A stretch of DNA of 64,000 bases from Megaleporinus macrocephalus (Eukaryota > Chordata > Actinopteri > Characiformes > Anostomidae): NCBI GenBank assembly GCA_021613375.1, contig CM038727.1, positions 6,287,064 through 6,351,063 on the forward strand, read 5' to 3'. The notes below the pieces were generated by a model. That model saw only the letters and a list, made by a program, of their open reading frames with translations. It was not told where the DNA came from and searched no databases. Below are positions 12,262-25,305 of the stretch, one piece after another. How positions within the stretch are numbered: the first letter of the stretch is position 1; each line of letters opens with the position of its first letter. The position numbers and the translations under genes were made by a program.

Positions 12262-12636
12262 TTGTAATAGCATACTATTACTTCTAGGAGTAAGGAACTG
12301 CATATTAGGCCTTTAACTCAGTGGGTTAAATAATTGATGTACTGATTTGTTGAGATGTTAAATAACTGTTGCAGTTCAGTAGATTTTTTTTCTTTAACAT
12401 TATACAGATCATATAAAACATGGTAGAACTCCGAGTGGAGGTTAATTAGTATTAATTATAATAACAATAACGATAAATCTCTGTGTTATTGTTGTCTAAT
12501 TGCAAACAAAGCCTTTCAGGCTCAGTCCTCTGTCCTGCCGTGAGCGAGTGATTCGGGCTCTGAGGCCTTGCACCTCCCTCACTGTGGGACCTAAAGGCGA
12601 GATAGTGAAGAGAAATGGAGGAAGTGTGGACCCATT

Positions 12637-12638
<2 letters not shown>
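12262..12638. other. Non-coding DNA, nothing recognised
   Basis: AT-rich, with no element assigned. Confidence 0.35.
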
Positions 12639-12678
<40 letters not shown>

Positions 12679-12775
12679 CAGCTTGTCCTCTGCTATCTAC
12701 ATCTGTCTCTCTCTCTCTCTCTCTCTGTCTGTCTCCCTCTTTTTCTTCCTTTCTTTCTCTTCCTCAACACAATCT
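12639..12775. repeat. (CT)n microsatellite, interrupted
   Basis: Two CT runs (about 12640-12674 and 12706-12726) followed by CTTTCTT-type sequence. The open frames across it are repeat artefacts. Confidence 0.9.
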
Positions 12776-13889
12776 CCAACCCCTCCCTCCTTCGCTGGAC
12801 GGATCGATGATGGCATGCTGGGGCAGCCCGGTGCGGGCAGGGGGGCGAGGGGGGACGCTGGCCCTTCCTCTCACCCTCATCACCCTCCCTCCCCTCCCGC
12901 TGGGCTCTGAGGACAGGCCCTGCTGGGGAAACAATCAACACACTTACCCAGGAGCCAGGCCATTTCCTCCTGCCTCATGCACCGTGCCAAACGCGCCCGG
13001 CTCGGCGGGCATCCTCAGGTATGTGGACTGCGCCGCCCTCTAATGACATCGAGGACCAGTTCCTCAACTTGGTTCGACACAGTGTGAGTCATTCTAGTTC
13101 ACATTAAAACAGCTATTAAAAAACAGTAATGAATTCTGATCTATTTTATCCCATTAATAGACCATTAATAGAGATTAATAGAGATTAATAGAGATTAATG
13201 TATTTATAGGGTACTCTCTACTGCAAGGTTATTGTCCCCCAAACTTAACCCCCCCATCTTCAAATAAAAAAGAATAAAATAACACTCATTAAAAAAGAGG
13301 TTAATTGACATTATGGTTTCATTTAACTATCTGTTTTTCTTTTTTTCTTCCCTGTTTTTTCTGATTTTTTCAGAGCTAGATTTAAAATTAACGCTGCTTT
13401 CCACCAGCAGGGGCGCTCTTAGCAAGCAAAGGGATGACGTTTGACGCTGAAACTCACAACATTTCTTCTTGCCTGGTAAGCAAATGAGAGAAGGTTTTGT
13501 GTAGAGTATGAATTTGACAGATCATGACATCTTGCATATTGCTCCTTTAATGAAATACCCCTAATTAAGGTGTAGGCTCTTTCAGTGGAATGATTCATAT
13601 ACATTAGTGAGACAGCACTGCCAATACTTAATTAATTATTTTTCAATACTGATACTGAAACCTAACACTGCTTATGCAGCTGCTGCTTTGATACATTTTA
13701 ATTGACAACTCACTCACTCGCTCACATTTAGCAATCTGGGGCGCAATTAGCACTCAAGTACTAGTCCATAAAACTGGTGCTTCTATTTCATGCTGATGCA
13801 TCATTTGCAAACTAAGAAGTTATTTTTTTCCTGCACATGCATCTTCAAAAACTGGCTCCATTTGATTAAAATATTTGATTTCTAGCTAT
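12776..13889. other. Non-coding DNA with a short GC-rich patch
   Basis: 12.78-13.05 kb is GC-rich with open frames in two phases, but composition is low-complexity (Pro/Gly/Arg) and no motif is seen. The rest is AT-rich, with a short GAGATTAATA repeat near 13168-13200. Confidence 0.4.
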
Positions 13890-14104
13890 ATTTAGTATAT
13901 CGGTGCTGTCCAAACAAAAGCAAATACCTCCATTTTTATCAATTTTTATTTTTCTACACTGCTTGAACACCTGCGCTGCCCTTTATATTGTGTGAAAATT
14001 TCATGATGGATGGACAAAAAGAAATGCTCCAAAATAGCTTGGAAATATTTCTGGTTCCATTGACTTACATTAAAAGTAAAGGCAGTTTTCGGGCTCTCCT
14101 GTAA
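13890..14104 (+). mobile_element. MITE-like family M1, copy 4
   Basis: ATATCGGTGCTGTCCAAACA at the left matches the terminal repeat, followed by CTCCATTTTTATCAATTTTT, GTGAAAATTTCATGATGGAT, CTGGTTCCATTGACTTACAT and CTCCTGTAAAGTTGG. The right end abuts a piece of another transposon. Confidence 0.7.
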
Positions 14105-14336
14105 AGTTGGGGACAAGGCCAAAATATAAATATATATTTATATATAAAATATATAAAATATAAATAATATTGATGTTTAAATCATTATAAAAAAATCGAA
14201 ATAATAACTATTATGGTGTGTACATTTTTTTGTTGATCTTTTTTTAATACCACAAATGTTTGTTTTGTATTAAAGTCATAACACAAATTTATAACCTAGG
14301 GACGTAAAAGTTCCCCTAACTAAAGAATCACTCATA
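14100..14336 (-). mobile_element. Left-end fragment of the 1784-bp TIR transposon (family T1), inverted
   Basis: Read on the minus strand: GTGATTCTTTAGTTAGGGGA, TTTTACGTCCCTAGGTTATA, TTTAATACAAAACAAACATT and TGGCCTTGTC. These match 46264-46460 in order. The remainder of the element is absent. Confidence 0.75.
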
Positions 14337-15416
14337 TAGGGGTGACCCCCATATGACGTCTGTATGAAAACATCAGCCTATCTGTTCTATAAATAATGAC
14401 CGGTCAAATGCTGATAATACATCAGTGATGTAGGTATAGAGGAGCACTAATAGAGCTTTATTAATATGCTCGCTAGGGCTTATATTAATAGAGCTATAGT
14501 TATTGCACTGCGCTCACACACACTCTGCTCTCCTCCTCGAGTAAGAGAGCTGTTTATACGCATTAGACCAAAGCATAAATCACAAACACAGCGGGGGCGA
14601 GGCGAGGATGCTAATTTCCCCTGAAAAGAGGACTAATACGCCTCATAATTCTCGTGTAATGTGTGAATCGGGCCTGAACCGTGCAATTAACTCCCCACGA
14701 GGGAAAGACAACGTCTTGATTCACTTGCTTTGCTGCCCTCGGTCATTAGGATGCTCTCGCGTGTGCTGCGGCCAGCCCCTCATCCTCTCTGGCAATTAGT
14801 GTATATTACGCAGCTAATGAGCAGGCCGTGTAAAAGTCAGCGGAGTGGCAAATTCAAGGCAGTTGCTGAATCATAGTTGGCGGGTGGCGAGGTGGGGTGG
14901 GGGGGGTGGCGCAGCTGATTGCTGGATTTGGACCTGTTTTAAGCCTAATTTGGGGTTAAAGCTAAAGGCCTTGAGTCTGTGAGGAACCGGGGAGGAAATA
15001 AAACACACTGCAATATTGAATTTGATCATATTTCTGTTTTTTTAAGCTCTAATGTAAACAACATGCAGGTTGTACATATTCAAATAGTTGTCACACCCTT
15101 TGGACACGCTGACCGCCCTGCCGTCCTTTTAGTGTGCTGAATATTTCATGACAAATCCACCAACCCATAAAAGCCACAGTTACTGGAAATATACATAATA
15201 TTATTACATTAAAGGGCCCATATTAAACATTGACCTAATATTTTTTCCCTGTTGCGGTAGTCTTCTGACGTCTCTTCATCCCTTACAGTTCAACAGGCGG
15301 TTTGTTTACTGTGCCTTTAAGATTGTTATATGTAAATGAGCTCCGATGTGATTGCTTCTGTCCTGTTCTTCACTCCTAAAACTATGGTGTATAACAGTTT
15401 ATCTACCAGCCTGTAA
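14337..15416. other. Non-coding DNA; possible conserved regulatory block at 14540-14900
   Basis: 14540-14900 is unique-looking, not low-complexity, and rich in homeodomain-type words (CAATTA, TTAATTA-like, GCTAATGAGC). Such composition is common in conserved non-coding elements near developmental genes, but conservation cannot be judged from one sequence. Nothing else was recognised. Confidence 0.3.
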
Positions 15417-16097
<681 letters not shown>

Positions 16098-17129
16098 GTG
16101 CCTGGTGCTATCTATCTAGAACATCAGTACAGAACATCTCTGCCCGTCACAGACTGTGTGAGTGAGGTTTCTAGCAGGTGTCTGAAATCCTATGAGCTAA
16201 TGTGGTATTAGTTAAAGCAGGTGCATAAAGGACACTTGTCTTTCATTTATTGAGATTAAGTCACCCCCCCCTCCCCCCGGCCCCCCGCTCTCTCACTCTC
16301 TCACTGCTGGAGATTGTCTAATGCAGTGCCACCAGACTCAGGATATAATTTTTTTCTTTACAATCTACTTAGAAATGATTTATCGATCGTGGCCTCTCCC
16401 TTCATAGAGAATTAGCCAGCCTTTTTGGGAAATCACTTTTTCTCACCTATCGCGCGTGTGTGTGTGTGCGCGTACGCATGTGCAAATGGTCCCATGCAGT
16501 TAACAGGGTGGTAGAACTGACTTTGTGGAGGATGGTGGGGGAGCATGTTGCTCTGGTCTTTGTCTGAGATCTTCTTTATTCTGGCATGTGTACGATATTG
16601 ACTGATTGAGAACAAAGGAACTGAAGTTAGAGAGCCTGTTTTAGGTGCTGTGTATAACCAACAGACGGTATTTGTGTGCTTTTCAACTCCAGGTAACCAG
16701 GTAACCCAGTAAAAGAATGTGTAAGAGAACAATACTTCTTCCCACAGACTGAACGACTGACAGAGTGCAGCCTAACTGATATGATTTGGCATCAAGACTA
16801 ATGCTAAGTTTAAGGTATTGTTAAGGTAGGTTTAAGTATTAAGTAAGTATTGACCATTGTAATTTTATACAGTCAAAAATTAATTGAAAACCAATAATTT
16901 TAATTAAACACTGCTCTGCTGAACAATATTGTCACTAGGGAGCTTACTGAGAGAGGATACATAATAGACCAATTGTACCACAAGGCGTGGAGCTTCTGTG
17001 AATTTGTAACGTTAATGTTTATTGTTTGTTTCTGTTCATTTAGTTCAGCTTAATAATTAATTCATTTGTGATTTTTGGGGAGTTAAAGGTGCTATTTGTA
17101 AAATCTATAGCTACCGTCCCTAGCCTGGC
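16098..17129. other. Non-coding DNA, nothing recognised
   Basis: Contains a C-run near 16264-16287 and a GTGTGTG stretch near 16456. The open frame at 16433-16732 (-) has no domain features. Confidence 0.4.
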
Positions 17130-18652
17130 TCGTAATACCATTTGTACATAAGAAGGTGATAGTTAGTCACTGTAGTACCACTTGGTACCTGAAGAGGTGA
17201 TAATGAGTCACTGTAATACCACTTTGTACCTGAAGAGGTGATAATGAGTCACTGTAATACCACTTTGTACCTGAAGAGCTGATGATGAGTCACTGTAATA
17301 CCGCTTTGTACCTGAAGAGGTGATAGTGAGTCACTGTAATACCACTTTGTACCTGAAGAGGTGATAGTGAGTTACTGTAGTATCACTTGGTACCTAAAGA
17401 GGTGATAGTGAATCACTGTAGTACCACTTTGTACCTGAAGAGGTGATAGTGAGTTACTGTAGTATCACTTGGTACCTAAAGAGGTGATAGTGAATCACTG
17501 TAGTACCACTTTGTACCTAAAGAGGTGATAGTGAGTCACTGTAGTACCACTTTATACCTAAAGAGGTGATAGTAAATCACAGTACTAGCACTTTGTACCT
17601 GAAGAGGTGATAGCGAGTCCCTGTGATACCACTTTGTACCTGAAGAGGTGATAGTGAGTCACTGTAGTACCACTTTGTACCTGAAGAGGTGATAGCGAGT
17701 CCCTGTGATACCACTTTGTACCTGAAGAGGTGATAGCGAGTCCCTGTGATACCACTTTGTACCTGAAGAGGTGATAGTGAGTCACTGTAGTACCACTTTG
17801 TACCTAAAGAGTTGATAGTGAGTCACTGTAGTACCACTTTGTACCTGAAGAGGTGATAGTCAGTCACTGTAGTACCACTTTGTACCTAAAGAGGTGATAG
17901 TGAGTCACTGTAGTACCACTTTGTACCTAAAGAGGTGATAGTGAGTCACTGTAATACCACTTTGTACCTGAAGAGGTGATAGTAAATCACAGTACTAGCA
18001 CTTTGTACCTGAAGAGGTGATAGTAAATCACAGTACTAGCACTTTGTACCTGAAGAGGTGATAGTGATTCACTGTAATATCACTTTTTACCTGAAGAGGT
18101 GATAGTGAATCACTGTTTTACCACTTTGTACCTGAAGAGGTGATAGTGAGTTACTGTAGTACCACTTTGTACCTAAAGAGGTGATAGTGAATCACTGTAG
18201 TACCACTTTGTACCTGAAGAGGTGATAGTGAATCACTGTATTACCACTTTGTACCTGAAGAGGTGATAGTGAATCATTGTATTACCACTTTGTACCTGAA
18301 GAGGTGATAGTGAGTCACTGTAGTACCACTTTGTACCTAAAGAGGTTATAGTGAGTCACTGTAGTACCACTTTGTACCTGAAGAGGTGATAGAAAATCAC
18401 AGTACTAGCACTTTGTACCTGAAGAGGTGATAGCGAGTCCCTGTGATACCACTTTGTACCTGAAGAGGTGATAATGAGTCACTGTAATATCACTTTGTAC
18501 CTGAAGAGGTGATAGTGAATCACTGTAGTACCACTTTGTACCTGAAGAGATGATAGTGAGTCACTGTAGTGCCATTTTGTACCTAAAGAGGTAATAGTGA
18601 GTCACTGTAGTACCACTTTGTACCTGAAGAGGTGATAGTGAGTCACTGTATT
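17130..18652. repeat. Minisatellite with 41-bp unit, ~37 copies
   Basis: The unit is CACTTTGTACCTGAAGAGG + TGATAGTGAGTCACTGTAGTAC. GAAGAGGTGA starts at 17191 and 17232, giving the 41-base step. Variant units (GCGAGTCCCTGTGATAC; AAATCACAGTACTAGC) are shared by non-adjacent copies, which points to block duplication. Each unit holds a short inverted pair (GTACC with GGTAC in some, AGTCACT nearby). Confidence 0.95.
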
Positions 18653-19424
18653 GTGGAGTTGAATCAGTCCAACATGTGAGGATGAGGAAGTAGTGTCTCT
18701 GCTTTGATGGCTTAGTCTAACTTATTATCAATTAAAGTTAGATCATTTAAGAACAGGCAGCCAATGAAAGAACAAGAAATGGCAAGAAACCACGTTCAGC
18801 AGCAAAAAAGAAGTGATATAAACAGAAGCAGAACAAGAGTGAACACTGGAGCTGTTTCACCACTGGAGACCCTCTTGGAGAGTAAAGGAATGAAGTTTAA
18901 TGAACACTTTTTCTAGACTGGTAAGAAGTGAAGTCACAGATTGCTCATATCATAACACTAACTATTAGTATTTCTTGCACAATAATACATTTGTTTGTTT
19001 TTTTAAACCATGATCTTGTTTTATGTTCAACTGTAGGCTGTATAATACCTAGAAGTACCTAGAATTTATTTTTTATCTCATATGAGAGATGTCTGTTTAT
19101 TCCAATGTAAAAAAATACCAAATATAGGATTGGAGCTCAGTATTGGCTGAAACCGACGTAAGCAAAAGTTTGAACACTAAGTGACATTAAGTTGACACAC
19201 TGTCTACAGCGAATAGACGTATGACATAGTTATGATTTTTTTGTAGTTTTTAGTGCCCAGTTTCAATTATTTCTTATTTGTTTTGCTGAATAAATCACAC
19301 TGGAAAGCAAGTGTTTATGTAATAAAACAATGTGTTCTCTGTTCAGCCTGTGTAGCTTAGTTTCACATAACCAGTGTACCTAAACTTTAGCATGAGACCT
19401 TATATCAGCCCTCAGTTGTGGTGC

Positions 19425-19430
<6 letters not shown>
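18653..19430. other. Non-coding DNA, nothing recognised
   Basis: The segment CACTGGAGACCCTCTTGGAGAGTAAA near 18860 reappears in altered form near 19541, so a local or dispersed repeat is probable. No gene signal. A short TA run is at 19431-19457. Confidence 0.35.
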
Positions 19431-19461
<31 letters not shown>

Positions 19462-19570
19462 CTGTTATATAATTAGTATTTTATTCGTCCCCAGTTGTAA
19501 AATTCAGGGCTGCGGGACCAACGAAGCATTGATATTACACCATTGAAGACGCTCTTGGAGTGTAAAAGAA

Positions 19571-19572
<2 letters not shown>

Positions 19573-19652
<80 letters not shown>
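19573..19652. repeat. (TA)n microsatellite
   Basis: About 40 TA pairs directly abutting the Tc1-like element. TA is the target of Tc1/mariner elements. Confidence 0.95.
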
Positions 19653-19653
<1 letters not shown>

Positions 19654-20149
19654 TACTGCTCAAAAGTTTGGGTTAGGGTTATTGTTCTTGTTTTAATGGA
19701 GTATCTTCTTCCTTAACACAACAATGGACTGACGGGTCTCTAAAGAAAGTTGTTTCTTTCTGGTCATTGTTAGTCGGTCAGCAAGTCATCAACTGCTGAT
19801 CTTCAGATACTAAACTAACCTAGAATGTTGTTCCCTTTTATACTCACTTATTAGTAGAATGTTTTTCAGCTGTGCATCACAATTGATCAAGAGTGTCCTA
19901 ACAACCAATTAGTCCAATAACATCCTTAACTTGGATTGGTGGTCGTACCAGGAGATTTAGACAGAGGACTGAGAATTACTGATAATAGAACTATATGCAA
20001 AATAAGCCTCTATACAAAAATAGACTTTAATACAAACATTTTTATTCTTTAATAATCATCTGATACACTTACATTAATTGTGAAATGGACAATATTGTTT
20101 GTGAATTGCATGAAATTCTAAAGTGATCCTAAACTTTTGAGCGGTAGTA
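19652..20149 (-). mobile_element. Non-autonomous Tc1/mariner-type element, 498 bp, copy 1 (family T2)
   Basis: Ends ACTACTGCTCAAAAGTTTGG (left) and CCTAAACTTTTGAGCGGTAG (right) form imperfect terminal inverted repeats of the common fish Tc1/mariner type, flanked by TA. It is collinear with, and inverted to, the copy at 56307-56804, which is also 498 bp. No transposase frame is present, so it depends on an enzyme supplied elsewhere. Confidence 0.85.
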
Positions 20150-20350
20150 TATATATATAGTATTTGTTATGTTATTTGTTATGTACTTAGTAACCCGTGC
20201 CATATATACACATAACTACACATGTTTAATGGGTCAGTGAAGTTTAACACACACAGCATACAGTTCACACATACAGGATAAAGGATTCCGCTTCCTGTTT
20301 GGGAACTTGGACGTTAGGATATAAATACACCCAATAAATAATCCTAAGCC

Positions 20351-20384
<34 letters not shown>

Positions 20385-20935
20385 GTACACACTGTGACAC
20401 TGTAGGGTCTGGATGATGCAGCGATGCTGCAGGTATTAAAAACTATTCGTCAGTGTCAGCCTGCAGACAAGTCCCGGCTACAGCGTGCCCCAGCGGCCAA
20501 TCAGCACGCAGGCCCCGTCGCTGCCAGCGACTGACCAAAGAGCCAGGAGGATGAGGATGAGGAAGAGGTTGTGGGTTGCGTATAGGTTTCCCCACATCGT
20601 CTCACTGTGTGCTGTTTAGTCGAGTTCACCAAACATCTAACATTCACACGATAGATCAGAGGCCGATACAATACGCACTGCTCTGATTTAGGAATTACCG
20701 CTGAAATACATGATAAGTAATCTTCTTATTACAAATCAGGACTTTGTATTGTTTATTTCTGTAAACAGCACCTTCTGTTTCCACATAACTCCACATCCAC
20801 AGTTGCCGGTATCAGACTTAAACACAGTATCGGTATCTGTGATGAGAATGACTGAAAGCACATGTACACAGAACCCATTGCCAATATGGGACGACAAGCA
20901 GCAGTAAAAAAGCTCATGACTAAATATGACTAAAC
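20150..20935. other. Non-coding DNA with a GT microsatellite
   Basis: (GT)n at about 20349-20381. A mixed-composition stretch at 20400-20620 is unique-looking and could be regulatory, but nothing specific supports that. Confidence 0.35.
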
Positions 20936-23900
20936 ATCAGTATCAGTATCGTCCACAACAACGTATTTAAGTCATCAGTTGTTGGTATCAGTATCGTCCA
21001 TGATAATGTATTTAGGTTATCAGTTGCCGGTATCGTTCACAATAACATATTTAGATTATCAGTTGTCGTTGTTGGTATCGGCCACAATAACATATTTAGG
21101 ATATCAGTTGTTGGTATCAGTATCGTCCACAATAACATATTTAGGTTGTCAGTTGTTGGTATCGGTTTCGTCCACAATAACAAATTTAGGTTATCAGTTA
21201 TTAGCATTGGTATCATCTACAATAACATATTTAGGTTATCAGTTGTTGGCATTGGTATCATCTACAATAACATATTTAGGTTATCAGTTGTTGGCATTGG
21301 TATCATCTACAATAACGTATTTAGGTTATCAGTTGTTGGCATTGGTATCATCTACAATAACGTATTTAGGTTATCAGTTGTTGGCATTGGTATCGTCCAC
21401 AATAACATATTTAGGTTATCAGTTGTTGGCATTGGTATCATCTACAATAACATATTTAGGTTATCAGTTGTTGGTATCAGTATGGTCCACAATAACAAAT
21501 TTAGGTTATCAGTTGTTGGCATTGGTATCATCTACAATAACATATTTAGGTTATCAGTTGTTGGTATCAGTATGGTCCACAATAACATATTTAGGTTATC
21601 AGTTGTTGGCATTGGTATCATCTACAATAACATATTTAGGTTATCAGTTTCTGGCATTGGTATCATCTACAATAACAAATTTAGGTTATCAGTTTCTGGC
21701 ATTGGTATCATCTACAATAACAAATTTAGGTTATCAGTTTCTGGCATTGGTATCATCTACAATAACGTATTTAGGTTATCAGTTGTTGGCATTGGTATCA
21801 TCTACAATAACGTATTTAGGTTATCAGTTGTTGGCATTGGTATCATCTACAATAACAAATTTAGGTTATTAGTTGTTGGTATCGGTATCATCTACAATAA
21901 CGTATTTAGGTTATCAGTTGTTGGCATTGGTATCATCTACAATAACATATTTAGGTTATCAGTTGTTGGCATTGGTATCATCTACAATAACGTATTTAGG
22001 TTATCAGTTGTTGGCATTGGTATCATCTACAATAACAAATTTAGGTTATTAGTTGTTGGTATCGGTATCATCTACAATAACGTATTTAGGTTATCAGTTG
22101 TTGGCATTGGTATCATCTACAATAACGTATTTAGGTTATCAGTTGTTGGCATTGGTATCATCTACAATAACAAATTTGGGTTATTAGTTGTTGGTATCGG
22201 TATCATCTACAATAACGTATTTAGGTTATCAGTTGTTGGCATTGGTATCATCTACAATAACATATTTAGGTTATCAGTTGTTGGCATTGGTATAATCTAC
22301 AATAACAAATTTAGGTTATCAGTTGTTGGCATTGGTATTATCTACAATAACATATTTAGGTTATCAGTTGTTGGCATTGGTATCATCTACAATAACAAAT
22401 TTAGGTTATTAGTTGTTGGTATCGGTATCATCTACAATAACGTATTTAGGTTATCAGTTGTTGGTATCGGTATCATCTACAATAACATATTTAGGTTATC
22501 AGTTGTTGGCATTGGTATCATCTACAATAACGTATTTAGGTTATCAGTTGTTGGCATTGGTATCATCTACAATAACGTATTTAGGTTATCAGTTGTTGGC
22601 ATTGGTATCATCTACAATAACGTATTTAGGTTATCAGTTGTTGGTATCGGTATCATCTACAATAACGTATTTAGGTTATCAGTTGTTGGCATTGGTATCA
22701 TCTACAATAACATATTTAGGTTATCAGTTGTTGGTATCAGTATGGTCCACAATAACAAATTTAGGTTATCAGTTGTTGGCATTGGTATCATCTACAATAA
22801 CATATTTAGGTTATCAGTTGTTGGTATCAGTATGGTCCACAATAACATATTTAGGTTATCAGTTGTTGGCATTGGTATCATCTACAATAACATATTTAGG
22901 TTATCAGTTTCTGGCATTGGTATCATCTACAATAACAAATTTAGGTTATCAGTTTCTGGCATTGGTATCATCTACAATAACAAATTTAGGTTATCAGTTG
23001 TTGGCATTGGTATCATCTACAATAACGTATTTAGGTTATCAGTTGTTGGCATTGGTATCATCTACAATAACAAATTTAGGTTATTAGTTGTTGGTATCGG
23101 TATCATCTACAATAACGTATTTAGGTTATCAGTTGTTGGCATTGGTATCATCTACAATAACATATTTAGGTTATCAGTTGTTGGCATTGGTATAATCTAC
23201 AATAACAAATTTAGGTTATCAGTTGTTGGCATTGGTATTATCTACAATAACATATTTAGGTTATCAGTTGTTGGCATTGGTATCATCTACAATAACAAAT
23301 TTAGGTTATTAGTTGTTGGTATCGGTATCATCTACAATAACGTATTTAGGTTATCAGTTGTTGGTATCGGTATCATCTACAATAACGTATTTAGGTTATC
23401 AGTTGTTGGCATTGGTATCATCTACAATAACGTATTTAGGTTATCAGTTGTTGGTATCGGTATCATCTACAATAACGTATTTAGGTTATCAGTTGTTGGC
23501 ATTGGTATCATCTACAATAACATATTTAGGTTATCAGTTGTTGGCATTGGTATCATCTACAATAACGTATTTAGGTCATTAGTTGTTGGTATCGGTATCA
23601 TCTACAATAACATATTTAGGTTATCAGTTGTTGGCATTGGTATCATCTACAATAACGTATTTAGGTTATTAGTTGTTGGTATCGGTATCATCTACAATAA
23701 CATATTTAGGTTATCAGTTGTTGGCATTGGTATCATCTACAATAACGTATTTAGGTTATTAGTTGTTGGTATCGGTATCGTTCACAATAACATATTTAGG
23801 TTATCAGTTGTTGGCATTGGTATCATCTACAATAACATATTTAGGTTATCAGTTGTTGGCATTGGTATCATCTACAATAACGTATTTAGGTTATTAGTTG

Positions 23901-24065
23901 TTGGTATCGGTATCGTTCACAATAACATATTTAAGTTGTCAATTGTTGGTATTATTCATGATAACGTATTTAAGTCATCAGTTGTCGGTATCGGTATCGT
24001 CCATGATCACAATATCATCCATGATTACAATATCATCCAGGATTACAATAACGTATTTAAGTCTT
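20936..24065. repeat. Minisatellite with 45-bp unit, ~69 copies
   Basis: The unit is ATTTAGGTTATCAGTTGTTGG + CATTGGTATCATCTACAATAACAT. Because 45 is divisible by three and the unit lacks a stop in one phase, a 1017-codon open frame (21146-24199) of 15-residue repeats (VVGIGIIYNNIFRLS) spans it. I do not regard this as a gene: other phases also stay open for hundreds of codons, and there is no promoter, splice or targeting signal. Higher-order copies are exact: 21421-21720 recurs at 22681-22980 (1260 = 28 units), and 22201-22440 recurs at 23101-23340 (900 = 20 units) with rare variants retained. Confidence 0.95.
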
Positions 24066-24969
24066 GGCCCATGAATTCTATATCAACTCCTCCCTTTGTT
24101 ATTTTTCTGACTCTCCTCCTTTCTTCTGACCTGTGCCTCTTCCTCTCTCTCGCTCTATCTCTCCGTGTCTCTCTTCGTAAGCTACAGAAGCAGCTATGAA
24201 GCACCAGAAGGTCAGCTTGAGGATCGATGTACCAAAAACAGAGAGAGAGTGAGAGAGAGAGAGTGAGAGAGAGAAAGAGAGAGAGAGAAAGAGAGAGAGA
24301 GATTGAGAGAGAGAGAGAGGGACGGAGGGAGGGGGAAAAAAGCAGCGCACCAACTCACTCTCAATCAATGGCTTTTTATATTTATCTGAGGAGGACCAGC
24401 GGGGTCTTATAGTGTCTCGGGCATCAAAGAGCTTTTTCTAACACTCAGCTTTGATAGTCAACAGGCAACGACACAATCTCTCTGCCTTTTCTCTCTGATC
24501 CCGGGTGTCTGCGGTGTCGGACGGGTTAGGACTGCGGCACAGTTTGATAAAAGCGCCACACAAGACCAGAGCGGAAAAAAATATAGAATGCGCCGTCGCT
24601 TAATACAGCTGACGCATTTGTTAGTCGCAGTCAGTGAACAGAAAAATACTAATAACGGAAATTCTATTAGCTTCAATTCTATTGCTCTGTCTATTCGTCA
24701 TTAGGTCATATCTATTATAACTCGACAAACACTGGGATCCAAATGTGTTATTTAGTTTCGGCTGGTGGGGTTTTTAAACTACAAAGCTTTCGTTGAAACC
24801 TGAAATGATGAAATTGATTTTCATTCTAACGTTTTCCAATTGAAGTGAGCAAATTCTCATTACCGCAACAGACAAAGATCTAAAGACACATTTGTAAATA
24901 ATGCTTTTTGCTCTTTTCAGGATTTGAACACTCTTATCAGACCAATAACTTTAAAGCTAATTATTAATA
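24066..24969. other. Non-coding DNA with a GA microsatellite
   Basis: A CT-rich stretch (24110-24175) and a GA run (24240-24325) precede mixed-composition sequence to about 24.7 kb. The small open frames here follow the GA/CT repeats. Confidence 0.5.
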
Positions 24970-25000
24970 TATTGCCGTTGTCCAAGAAATAAATAAATAA

Positions 25001-25088
<88 letters not shown>

Positions 25089-25305
25089 AATGGTAACTTT
25101 ACAAGAGAGGAGAAAAATCTAATTTACTTTCAACATAAGTCAATGCAAAGTGATTTACTTTAAAGCAGTTTTTAAGCATTTCTGTATATCCAATCTTCAT
25201 AAAATTCTCAGATAGTGCAAAGCACGGCGGCTGAGCTCAAATTGAGTAGAAAACTAAAAATGGAAAAAAAATAGAATTTGAGATTTTTTTGGACAGTGCC
25301 ACATT
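24970..25305 (-). mobile_element. MITE-like family M1, copy 5, with an internal (TA)n expansion
   Basis: TATTGCCGTTGTCCAAGAAA at the left and TTTTTTTGGACAGTGCCA at the right are the inverted ends. Inside are CTTTACAAGAGAGGAGAAAA and AACATAAGTCAATG. A (TA)n run of about 80 bases (25005-25085) has grown within the element. Confidence 0.7.

Noticed and set aside
12500..13043. Two overlapping frames of 136 and 142 codons near the CT repeat
   Set aside because: Half of each is Ser/Leu from CT repeats and the rest is low-complexity GC-rich sequence in competing phases.
17130..18652. CRISPR-like array
   Set aside because: The 41-bp units are contiguous without unique spacers and the DNA is a vertebrate genome; this is a minisatellite.
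21146..24199. 1017-codon open frame of 15-residue repeats
   Set aside because: It is produced by a 45-bp tandem repeat without stops in that phase. Other phases are open too, and there is no start context, domain or splice signal that supports a gene.
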